DNA of 64,000 bases from Galbitalea sp. SE-J8. Lineage in GTDB: Bacteria; Actinomycetota; Actinomycetes; Actinomycetales; Microbacteriaceae. The DNA lies in contig NZ_JAUASV010000015.1 of NCBI RefSeq assembly GCF_030345695.1, positions 1 to 64,000 of the forward strand, written 5' to 3'. Made by a program: the position numbers and the translations under genes. This document shows, in pieces, positions 30,223 to 36,784 of this stretch; position 1 is the first letter of the stretch, and each line of letters starts with the position of its first letter. Below the pieces are notes generated by a model. It was not told the origin of the DNA and made no database searches. It worked only from the letters and a program-made list of their open reading frames with translations.

Positions 30223-31422
30223 TCAGGGGAACGAGCCGAACCAGAGCGCGGCGACCGCGGGGATCTGCAGGGCGCACAGCGCGACGACGACCGCGACGCG
30301 GCCGCGAGCGGTGCCGGGCCGCAGGCGCCGGTCGGCGAGCGCGGGCGCCATCGGCAGCAGCAGCCGGACCGTGCTCTGCTGCGGCAGGAACACGGCGACG
30401 AGGTACAGCGCGTACGACACGACGAAGGCGCGGGAGGCGAGCGCGATGCGTCCCCGCGCGAGGGCGACGAGCACGGCGCCGGCGGCCAGGAGCACGACGG
30501 CGACGAGCGCGATCCCGCCGACCCCGAGGTAGCGATACGCGAGCACGAACCACGGCGTGAGCGGCAGGAAGCCGGCGTCGTCGCCGAGCAGCGGCCGCCA
30601 GAACGCCGTCTCGGTCGCGAGGTAGGCGTTCCGATCGCCCGTCACGACCGCGGCGATCACGGGCCACGCGAGCCCCGCGAGCCCGATGGCGGTCGCGGAG
30701 ATCGCGGCACGGGCGACCTCGCCGGCGCGGATGTCGCGGGCGCGCACGCGCACGACGACGACGATCGCGACGGCGAGCGCCAGGGCGAGGGCACCCGGTC
30801 GCGTCGCTGCGGCCGCCACGCCGAGCACGCCGACGAGCGCGTAGCGCCGATCGTGCAGCGCGACGAGCGCCCCGAGCGCGAGCGCGAGGAACAGGCTCTC
30901 CGCGTACGCGACCTGCAGCACGAACGTGAGCGGCGCCGCGCACAGCAGCACGACGGCCCAGCGCGGGGAGCCGTCGCCGCGCCGTGCCAGCCGCGCGAGC
31001 AGCACAACGGCGATCGCGCCCGCGACCACCGAGACCGCGGGTGCGAGCACCGCGAACCCGAGCCCCGTGACGCGCATGAGCGCGGCGACGAGCGCGGGGT
31101 AGAGCGGCAGGAACGCCCACGGGTTCGAGCTCACGCGGCCCTCGGCGTCGTGCGGCAGCGGCACCGGATAGCCGTGCCGGGCGATGCTGCGGTACGCGGA
31201 GCCGTCCCACGACCACAGGAAGTTCGCGAACGACTGCGGGTCGCGGTGGCTCGCGAACGTCCAGCCGTTCGCCGTCGCGAGCGCGAACACGCCCGCGAGC
31301 ACGGCCGTCGTGTAGACCCGCGAGGCGAGGTAGACGAGCAGGGCGGATGCGGCGTCCGACCCGGCGATCGCGGTGCGCGCTCGGCGGAGGACGTCGTTCG
31401 GGCGCACGCCCCATCTCACCAC
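30223..31422 (-). CDS. PIG-V/GT76-like polytopic mannosyltransferase
   Basis: A 399-residue membrane protein with about ten transmembrane helices. The motif FLWSWDGSAYRSIARHGYP and the later FLPLYPALVAAL are the characteristic acidic and aromatic loop signatures of PIG-V-type (GT76) glycosyltransferases, which use polyprenyl-phosphate mannose. A role in cell-surface mannosylation is likely; the acceptor is unknown. It lies 31 bp downstream of tag on the same strand and converges with yaaA. GTG 31422 or the adjacent GTG 31419 may be the start. Confidence 0.82.
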   Translation of the reverse strand: MVRWGVRPNDVLRRARTAIAGSDAASALLVYLASRVYTTAVLAGVFALATANGWTFASHRDPQSFANFLWSWDGSAYRSIARHGYPVPLPHDAEGRVSSNPWAFLPLYPALVAALMRVTGLGFAVLAPAVSVVAGAIAVVLLARLARRGDGSPRWAVVLLCAAPLTFVLQVAYAESLFLALALGALVALHDRRYALVGVLGVAAAATRPGALALALAVAIVVVVRVRARDIRAGEVARAAISATAIGLAGLAWPVIAAVVTGDRNAYLATETAFWRPLLGDDAGFLPLTPWFVLAYRYLGVGGIALVAVVLLAAGAVLVALARGRIALASRAFVVSYALYLVAVFLPQQSTVRLLLPMAPALADRRLRPGTARGRVAVVVALCALQIPAVAALWFGSFP

Positions 31423-31453
31423 GGGCGTGCTCGCCCCGGGCGCGGTCGGTGCC

Positions 31454-32047
31454 TCAGCGCGCGGCGGCGCGCCAGCATCCCGCGACGTGATCGTCGACCA
31501 TGCCCGCGGACTGCATGAGCGCGTACATCGTCGTCGCGCCGACGAAACGGAATCCGCGGCGCTTGAGCTCCTTGCTCATCGCGGCGGACTCCGGCGTGAC
31601 CGCCGGCACCTCGGCGAACGACGCGGGCGGCTCGTGGTGCGGCGGGGCGAACGACCACATCAGCCGGTCGAGCGCGCCGGGATCGTCGGCCACGAGCGCG
31701 CGCACGACGCGCGCGTTGCCGATCGTGGCCTCGATCTTGGCGCGGTTGCGGATGATGCCGGCGTCGAGCATGAGCGCGTCGGCGTCCGTCGGGGTGAGCG
31801 CCGCCACGGCGTCGATGTCGAAGCCGCGGAACGCCGTGCGGAACGTCGGACGGCGGCGGAGGATCGTGATCCAGGACAGCCCGGCCTGGAAGCCCTCGAG
31901 GCTCAGCTTCTCGAACAGCGGGCGGTCGCCGTGCAGCGGCGTGCCCCACTCCTCGTCGTGGTAGCGCTGGTACTCGGTGTCGGCGCCGGCCCAGCGGCAG
32001 CGCGCGCGGCCGTCGGCGCCGACGAGCACGTCGGGGGAGTCGGTCAC
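31454..32047 (-). CDS. tag: DNA-3-methyladenine glycosylase I
   Basis: A 197-residue constitutive base-excision repair enzyme that removes 3-methyladenine from alkylated DNA. It has RCRWAGADTEYQRYHDEEWG with the zinc Cys and His, LFEKLSLEGFQAGLSW (catalytic Glu region), FRGFDIDAVA, and the zinc-binding end DDHVAGCW. It starts at GTG 32047, 6 nt after TAGCGT, so is probably leaderless. With the adjacent ogt it makes a small alkylation-repair pair. Confidence 0.96.
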   Translation of the reverse strand: MTDSPDVLVGADGRARCRWAGADTEYQRYHDEEWGTPLHGDRPLFEKLSLEGFQAGLSWITILRRRPTFRTAFRGFDIDAVAALTPTDADALMLDAGIIRNRAKIEATIGNARVVRALVADDPGALDRLMWSFAPPHHEPPASFAEVPAVTPESAAMSKELKRRGFRFVGATTMYALMQSAGMVDDHVAGCWRAAAR

Positions 32048-32053
32048 GCTCCG

Positions 32054-32059
32054 ACGCTA
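32054..32059 (-). promoter_or_regulatory. -10 hexamer TAGCGT for tag (leaderless)
   Basis: On the minus strand TAGCGT is followed after 6 nt by GTG 32047. No ribosome binding site is present. Confidence 0.5.
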
Positions 32060-32142
32060 GCGTGCGCGGGCGTCGCGGGCGTCGCGGGCGTGATGGGCGT
32101 GCACGGCTGCGCGAGGCGCGGACGCTGGCGTGTGCACGGGCG

Positions 32143-32652
32143 TCACCGGTGCGCGATGCCCTCGAGGTCGAGCAGCCAGGCCTTCGTCGGGATGCCCGCG
32201 CCGGCGCTGTAGCCCGTGATGCGTCCGCTCGTCGCGAGCACGCGGTGGCAGGGCACGAGCAGCGGCACGGGATTCGCGCCGACGGCGCCGCCGACGGCGC
32301 GACCCGCGGGACGCCCCGTCGCGACGATGCCGAGCGCGCCGTACGACGCGACCTCGCCGTACGGGATCGCGGCGAGCTGCGCCCAGATGCTCTTCTGGAA
32401 GGCCGTGCCCTCGAGCCGCACCGGCACGTCGAAGTCGTGCCGGTGGCCGGCGAAGTACTCGGCGAGCTGCGCGGCGGCGCGCTCGAGCACGGGCGTGGGC
32501 CGTTCCGGCTCGGTCTCGAGCGGCAGGCGGCCGTCCTTCTCGATCGTGAGGGAGGTGACCGCGTCGTCGTCGGCGGTGATCTCGATCCGGCCGATCGGGC
32601 TGTCGATGCGGATGAGATGAGCGGGGGCGGCGGGGCTGGCGATCGGGGTCAT
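32143..32652 (-). CDS. ogt: Methylated-DNA--protein-cysteine methyltransferase
   Basis: A 169-residue suicide repair protein that takes the alkyl group from O6-alkylguanine onto its own Cys. Cys135 is in the signature LLVPCHRVL; the helix-turn-helix region FQKSIWAQLAAIPYGEVASYG and the Asn-hinge GGAVGANPVP precede it. It lacks the AdaA regulatory domain, so it is the Ogt type. ATG 32652 lies 6 nt after TACAGT. Divergent from the aldo/keto reductase gene. Confidence 0.96.
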   Translation of the reverse strand: MTPIASPAAPAHLIRIDSPIGRIEITADDDAVTSLTIEKDGRLPLETEPERPTPVLERAAAQLAEYFAGHRHDFDVPVRLEGTAFQKSIWAQLAAIPYGEVASYGALGIVATGRPAGRAVGGAVGANPVPLLVPCHRVLATSGRITGYSAGAGIPTKAWLLDLEGIAHR

Positions 32653-32658
32653 GCAGCG

Positions 32659-32664
32659 ACTGTA
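32659..32664 (-). promoter_or_regulatory. -10 hexamer TACAGT for ogt (leaderless)
   Basis: TACAGT on the minus strand ends 6 nt before ATG 32652, with no ribosome binding site between. Confidence 0.5.
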
Positions 32665-32750
32665 ACGGCGGCCGCGGACGCCCGACTCGCGGGAATCGGA
32701 CGCGTGGATGGGGCATCCGTTGCTCCGCCGGGGGAGGAGTGGAGCGAGCG

Positions 32751-32756
32751 TATCGT
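32751..32756 (+). promoter_or_regulatory. -10 hexamer TATCGT for the aldo/keto reductase (leaderless)
   Basis: TATCGT ends 7 nt before ATG 32764. It faces the ogt promoter across an 86-bp gap. Confidence 0.5.
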
Positions 32757-32763
32757 CAAGGGC

Positions 32764-33723
32764 ATGACTCGGATGCGCTACCGCCCGCTCGGACCCAGCG
32801 GACTGATGGTCTCGGTGATCGGCCTCGGCTGCAACAACCTCGGACGCGACAAGACGCTCACGCAGACGCAGCAGGGCACGGACGCGGTCGTCGGCGCCGC
32901 GATCGACGCGGGCATCACGCTGTTCGACACGGCCGACATCTACGGCTCGACGCGCGGGCTCAGCGAAGAGCGTCTCGGCGTCGCCCTGAAGGGCAAGCGC
33001 GATCGGGTCGTGCTCGCCACGAAGTTCGGCATGGACATGGCGGGCACGAACGGACCCGAGTGGGGCGCGCGCGCGAGCCGCCGCTACATCCGGATCGCGG
33101 TGGAGGCGAGCCTGCGCCGCCTGCAGACGGACTGGATCGATCTGTACCAGCTGCACCGTCCGGACGGCATCACGCCCATCGAGGAGACGCTCGCGGCGCT
33201 CGACGAGCTCATCGCCGAGGGCAAGATCCGGTACATCGGGCACTCGAACCTCGACGGGTGGCAGATCGCGGAGGCGGAGTTCACGGCGCGCATCGGCGGG
33301 CATCCGCGATTCGTGTCGGCGCAGAACGAGTACAGCCTCATCGAGCGGGGCGCCGAGCGCGAGGTGCTGCCCGCCGTGAACGCGTACGGGCTCGGGTTCC
33401 TGCCGTTCTTCCCGCTGTTCAACGGCGTGTTCACGGGCAAGTTCGGCGGCGGAGCGCGCCCCGCGGACTCCCGCATCATGCACACCCGCCCCGAGGTGCT
33501 CGACCGCGTCGACTGGGATGTCTACGCGCGCTACGAGGCGTTCGCGGCATCCCGCGGTCTCACGGTGCTCGAGGCGACGTACGGCTGGCTGCTCGCCCAG
33601 CCGGGGCTGACGTCGGTCATCGCGGGGGCGACCCGGCCCGAGCAGGTCGTGCAGAACGCCGCGTGCGCGGCCGTGTCGCTCGGCGAGGCGGATGTCGCGG
33701 AGATCTCCGCCATCTGGTCCTGA
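32764..33723 (+). CDS. Aldo/keto reductase
   Basis: A 319-residue NADPH-dependent (beta/alpha)8 reductase. The catalytic Asp-Tyr pair is in LFDTADIYGSTRGLSEERLG, the Lys in VVLATKFGM and the His in DLYQLHRPD; the C-terminal nucleotide-binding motif is SVIAGATRPEQV. All four catalytic positions are present. It resembles the YajO/PdxI-like or AKR12-type groups; the substrate is not predictable. A second ATG nine bases downstream could also be used. It is convergent with lysE. Confidence 0.92.
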   Translation: MTRMRYRPLGPSGLMVSVIGLGCNNLGRDKTLTQTQQGTDAVVGAAIDAGITLFDTADIYGSTRGLSEERLGVALKGKRDRVVLATKFGMDMAGTNGPEWGARASRRYIRIAVEASLRRLQTDWIDLYQLHRPDGITPIEETLAALDELIAEGKIRYIGHSNLDGWQIAEAEFTARIGGHPRFVSAQNEYSLIERGAEREVLPAVNAYGLGFLPFFPLFNGVFTGKFGGGARPADSRIMHTRPEVLDRVDWDVYARYEAFAASRGLTVLEATYGWLLAQPGLTSVIAGATRPEQVVQNAACAAVSLGEADVAEISAIWS

Positions 33724-33724
33724 C

Positions 33725-33766
33725 CCCCTGCCCCTGCCCGTGCCCGTGCCCCTGCCCCTGCCCGTG
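33725..33766. repeat. Hexanucleotide tandem repeat (cccctg/cccgtg)n
   Basis: Seven consecutive hexamers alternating cccctg and cccgtg begin two bases after the reductase stop and run into the palindrome. Confidence 0.85.
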
Positions 33767-33833
33767 TGAGGACGTTCTGCGCGTGTGAGGACGGCCCGGG
33801 CCGTCCTCACACGCGCAGAACGTCCTCACACGG
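33762..33833. terminator. Perfect 72-bp palindrome between convergent genes
   Basis: The left 36 nt (33762-33797) are the exact reverse complement of the right 36 nt (33798-33833), with no loop (centre gggccc). Each arm contains gtgtgaggacg twice. It lies between the reductase stop and the lysE stop and covers the last 8 nt of lysE, so it could terminate both transcripts; a mobile or replication role is also possible. Confidence 0.65.
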
Positions 33834-34500
33834 TGGCGAGCAGGCCGAGCAGGAGGGAGCCGGCGATCGCGAGCATCACGAGCGCGACGAGCGCGTCCAG
33901 GATGCGCCACGCCAGCGGCCGCGCGAACAGCGGCCGCAGCAGGCGCGCGCCGTAGCCGAGCGCGCTGAACCAGAGGATGCTCGCGGCCGTCGCGCCGAGC
34001 CCGAACCACCAGCGCTCCGCGCCGTGGGTCGCCGACACGCTGCCGAGCAGCACGACCGTGTCGAGATACACGTGCGGATTGAGCCAGGTGAGCGCCGTGG
34101 CCGTGCCGACGGCCGCCGCGAGCGAGACGGATGCCCCTGCCGCATCCGTCTCCAGGCGCGACGGACGCAGCGCGCGCCGGGCCGCAAGCACGCCGTAGAC
34201 CACGAGGAAGGCCGCGCCGCCGATCCGCACGACGACGAGCGTCCACGGCACGAGCTGCAGCAGCGATCCGAGGCCGGCGACCCCGGCGGCGATGAGCACG
34301 GCGTCGGACAGTGCGCACACGAGCACGATCGCGCCGACGTGCTCGCGGCGCAGCCCCTGCCGGAGCACGAACGCGTTCTGCGCGCCGATCGCGATGATGA
34401 GCGAGGCGCCGAAGCCGAGGCCGGCCAGCGCGGCGGGCACAGCGCCGGCCACGGCGCCGGCCAGAGCGACCGTCAGAGCAGCGGTCAGAGCGGCGAGCAC
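33826..34500 (-). CDS. lysE: LysE/ArgO family basic amino acid exporter
   Basis: A 224-residue protein with about six transmembrane helices that exports L-lysine and L-arginine. The family signature GASLIIAIGAQNAFVLRQGL follows an unusually Ala-rich N-terminal helix, and TWLNPHVYLDTVVLLG is the second signature. It is divergent from a LysG/ArgP regulator, the same layout as in Corynebacterium glutamicum, where LysG with lysine or arginine induces lysE. GTG 34500 is 6 nt after TAGCGT, suggesting a leaderless message. Confidence 0.94.
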   Translation of the reverse strand: MLAALTAALTVALAGAVAGAVPAALAGLGFGASLIIAIGAQNAFVLRQGLRREHVGAIVLVCALSDAVLIAAGVAGLGSLLQLVPWTLVVVRIGGAAFLVVYGVLAARRALRPSRLETDAAGASVSLAAAVGTATALTWLNPHVYLDTVVLLGSVSATHGAERWWFGLGATAASILWFSALGYGARLLRPLFARPLAWRILDALVALVMLAIAGSLLLGLLATV

Positions 34501-34506
34501 ACCACG

Positions 34507-34512
34507 ACGCTA
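34507..34512 (-). promoter_or_regulatory. -10 hexamer TAGCGT for lysE (leaderless)
   Basis: On the minus strand TAGCGT ends 6 nt before GTG 34500. The dyad at 34537-34562 lies at about the position for an activator upstream of this promoter. Confidence 0.5.
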
Positions 34513-34536
34513 GGGCTCCACGACCCATGCAGACCA

Positions 34537-34562
34537 GCTAATGATCCTTCAGTGCCATTAGC
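34537..34562. promoter_or_regulatory. LysG/ArgP-type operator dyad
   Basis: gctaatg (34537-34543) and cattagc (34556-34562) are perfect 7-nt arms separated by 12 nt, the size of a LysR-type T-N11-A site. The dyad overlaps the lysG -10 (autorepression) and lies upstream of the lysE -10 (activation), exactly the LysR-type arrangement. Confidence 0.65.
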
Positions 34563-34564
34563 AT
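34559..34564 (+). promoter_or_regulatory. -10 hexamer TAGCAT for lysG (leaderless)
   Basis: TAGCAT ends 7 nt before GTG 34572 and overlaps the right arm of the dyad. Confidence 0.5.
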
Positions 34565-34571
34565 CGTTCAG

Positions 34572-35414
34572 GTGGAGATCGCACAGCTCCGGGCGCTCGT
34601 CGCCGTCGTCGACGCCGGCTCGTTCGACGCCGCGGCTCGCGTGCTGCACGTCACGCCGTCCGCGGTCAGCCAGCGGATCAAGGTCCTCGAATCGAGCGCC
34701 GGCGCCGTGCTCGTGCGGCGCGCGAAGCCCGCGACCGCGACGGATGCCGGCGCGCGCTACGTGCGTCTCGGGCGCCAGCTCGACGCCCTCCTCGCCGACG
34801 CGACGGCTCCCGAGCAGAACGTGGCCGTGCCCCTCGCGGTCGGCAGCGACGTGCTCGCGACCTGGCTGCTGCCGGCGCTCCTCGCCCTGCCCGACGGCGT
34901 GCAGGTCGACGTGCGCCGCGAGGACCAGGGCCACTCCGCCGACCTGCTGCGCGCGGGCGCCGTGATGGGCGCGATCACGAGCGACCCCGAGGCGGTGGCC
35001 GGCTGCACGAGCGAGCCGCTCGGCGTCATGCGCTACCGGCCGCGGGCGAGCGCCGCGTTCGCCCGGCGCTGGTTCCCGGATGGCGCGACCGTCGCCGCGC
35101 TCACGGTCGCCCCCGTCGTGGTGTTCGACCGCAAGGACGAGCTGCAGGACCGCTACCTCGCCGCGCGGTCGCGCGCCGTGCTCGACCCGCCGCGCCACCA
35201 CATCCCGGAGTCGACGACGTTCGCGCTCGCCGTGCGCGGCGGTCTGGGCTGGGCGATGCTGCCCGACGCCCAGGCCGAGGGCACGGTCGTGCTCGACGAG
35301 CGCCGGCATGTCGACGTTCCGCTGCACTGGCAGCAGTGGGCGCTGCGCACGCCCGCGCTCGACGCGGTCGCCGACGCCGTGCGCGCGGTCGCGGCATCCG
35401 CCCTGCGCCGCTAG
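34572..35414 (+). CDS. lysG: LysG/ArgP family LysR-type regulator
   Basis: A 280-residue regulator. The N-terminal winged HTH (IAQLRALVAVVDAGSFDAAA, RVLHVTPSAVSQRIKVLE) and the effector domain start (VAVPLAVGSDVLATWLLPAL) match the ArgP/LysG group. It probably activates lysE when basic amino acids accumulate; this function is inferred from the divergent pair and family knowledge. The end converges on tspO across a repeat-rich gap. Confidence 0.93.
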   Translation: MEIAQLRALVAVVDAGSFDAAARVLHVTPSAVSQRIKVLESSAGAVLVRRAKPATATDAGARYVRLGRQLDALLADATAPEQNVAVPLAVGSDVLATWLLPALLALPDGVQVDVRREDQGHSADLLRAGAVMGAITSDPEAVAGCTSEPLGVMRYRPRASAAFARRWFPDGATVAALTVAPVVVFDRKDELQDRYLAARSRAVLDPPRHHIPESTTFALAVRGGLGWAMLPDAQAEGTVVLDERRHVDVPLHWQQWALRTPALDAVADAVRAVAASALRR

Positions 35415-35448
35415 CCCCGTGCCGCTGGCAGCGCGCCGCTAGCCCTGT

Positions 35449-35527
35449 GCCGCTGGCCGCGCCCCGGCACTGCATCGTGCGCCCTGCGCCGCTGGCCGCG
35501 CCCCGGCACTGCATCGCGCGCCCGCGC
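35449..35527. repeat. 39-bp tandem repeat, two copies
   Basis: The unit beginning gccgctggccgcgccccggc and continuing actgcatcg occurs at 35449 and 35488 with one or two differences. It fills the gap between the convergent lysG and tspO genes, which otherwise holds only GC-rich sequence. Confidence 0.75.
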
Positions 35528-35576
35528 CCTCGCGCGCCCCGCGCCGGACCTCGCGCGCCAGCCCCGCGCCGACCCC

Positions 35577-36071
35577 TCAGTTGAGCACTGCGGCCGCGCC
35601 GCTCAGCGACGTCGCGAACAGCAGCCACGCCCAGTACGGCGCGAGGAGCCAGGCCGCGAGCCGCGAGCGGCGCCGGAACGCGAGCATCGTGAGCAGCACG
35701 AGCACGTCGAGGGCGACGATGATCGCGAGCGCGATCCACAGCGCGGGCGGCCCGATCGCCGGGAACAGGCCGAAGAACACGGGTGTCCAGAGCGCGTTGA
35801 GCACGAGCTGCGCGATGTACAGCGCGAGGGCGCGCCGGCGCGACGGCGAGGGTCCGGTGCGCCAGACGAGCCACGCCGCGATCGCCATGAGTGCGTAGAG
35901 CACGGTCCAGGCCGGGCCGAACAGGCCGTTCGGCGGCGACCACGGCGCCTTCGCGGCCGTCGCGTACCACCCGTCGACGTTCGCGATCGTGGCCACCGTG
36001 CCGAGCGCGGCGACGGCGTAGGCGATGGCGAGGAACGCGACGAGCACGAGGGCCGAACGGATGCGACGCAT
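35577..36071 (-). CDS. tspO: TspO/MBR family membrane protein
   Basis: A 164-residue five-helix membrane protein that binds porphyrins and related ligands. The Trp/Pro-rich signature DGWYATAAKAPWSPPNGLFG, then PAWTVLYALMAIAAWLVWR, ALWTPVFFGLF and APYWAWLLFA are diagnostic. ATG 36071 gives the usual family length; an in-frame GTG at 36152 would add 27 non-conserved residues and run across the TetR operator, so it is less likely. It is divergent from the TetR-ABC genes. Confidence 0.92.
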   Translation of the reverse strand: MRRIRSALVLVAFLAIAYAVAALGTVATIANVDGWYATAAKAPWSPPNGLFGPAWTVLYALMAIAAWLVWRTGPSPSRRRALALYIAQLVLNALWTPVFFGLFPAIGPPALWIALAIIVALDVLVLLTMLAFRRRSRLAAWLLAPYWAWLLFATSLSGAAAVLN

Positions 36072-36134
36072 GCGGCCAGCCTGCTGGCCACCGCGGCGCC
36101 CGGCGCCCGGCCCGGGATGCTCCCAGTCGCGGAT

Positions 36135-36163
36135 TTGCGAGTGAGCGCTCACTCATTTACTCT
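36135..36163 (+). promoter_or_regulatory. Promoter of the TetR-ABC exporter operon
   Basis: TTGCGA (36135-36140) and TACTCT (36158-36163) are separated by 17 nt, and the GTG start follows after 6 nt, so the message is leaderless. This is the best -35/-10 pair found in the window. Confidence 0.65.
36139..36154. promoter_or_regulatory. 16-bp palindromic TetR operator
   Basis: GAGTGAGCGCTCACTC is a perfect palindrome inside the promoter spacer, directly upstream of the TetR gene, so bound repressor would block RNA polymerase. The form is typical of TetR operators. Confidence 0.75.
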
Positions 36164-36169
36164 CGTCGG

Positions 36170-36784
36170 GTGCCCAACCGCAGCCCCGTCGAACTCAGCG
36201 CGGAGGTGCGCAGCGTGCGCGCCGCCCGGATGACGCCCGACGACCGCCGCACCGCGATCATCGAGGCGGTCGCGCCGCTCGTCGTGGAGCACGGGCGCGA
36301 GATCACGTCGCGCCAGATCGCCGAGGCGGCCGGCGTCGCCGAGGGCACCGTGTTCCGCGCGTTCGGCGACAAGGACTCGCTCATCCAGGCCGTCGTCGAC
36401 CACCTGCTCGACCCCGCGCCGTTCCACGACGCGCTGCGCGGCGTCGACCCCGAGGATTCGCTCGAGCGCAAGATCGAGGACATCATGCGCCTGCTGCGCG
36501 CGCGCTTCGCGGGCGTCATGGGCGTCATGCGGGCGATGCGCGGGCCGGCCGGCGGGTCGCTGCCGAGTCCGACGCGCTACGTCGAGCTCGTGGTCGCGGC
36601 GCTGCAGCCCGACCTCGACCGGCTCGCCGTGCCCGCGGATGACGTCGCCTACCTGCTGCGGCTCGTGACGTTCGCGTCCGCGATCCAGCCGTTCAACCAG
36701 GAGCGCGAGTTCGACACCGCCGAGCTCGCCTCGTTCGTCACCCGCGGCATCGCCGCCCGTCCCACCCCCGAGAAGGAGAGCTGA
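36170..36784 (+). CDS. TetR family repressor of the ABC exporter operon
   Basis: A 204-residue regulator. The HTH is at about residues 22-65 (RRTAIIEAVAPLVVEHGREI, TSRQIAEAAGVAEGTVFRAF, then GDKDSLIQAV). The C-terminal ligand pocket is variable. The start GTG 36170 follows a leaderless promoter whose spacer is an operator palindrome, so autoregulation is likely. It ends one base into the first ABC gene (TGATG), so repressor and exporter form one operon, implying induction of efflux by a transported compound. Confidence 0.9.
   Translation: MPNRSPVELSAEVRSVRAARMTPDDRRTAIIEAVAPLVVEHGREITSRQIAEAAGVAEGTVFRAFGDKDSLIQAVVDHLLDPAPFHDALRGVDPEDSLERKIEDIMRLLRARFAGVMGVMRAMRGPAGGSLPSPTRYVELVVAALQPDLDRLAVPADDVAYLLRLVTFASAIQPFNQEREFDTAELASFVTRGIAARPTPEKES

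Noticed and set aside
33725-33766. Small Cys/Pro-rich peptide encoded by the hexamer repeat
   Set aside because: It appears only as the tail of an off-frame read through the reductase gene and has no start or ribosome binding site of its own.
36072-36152. Longer TspO starting at GTG 36152
   Set aside because: The extra 27 residues are not TspO-like and the start would lie within the TetR operator palindrome.
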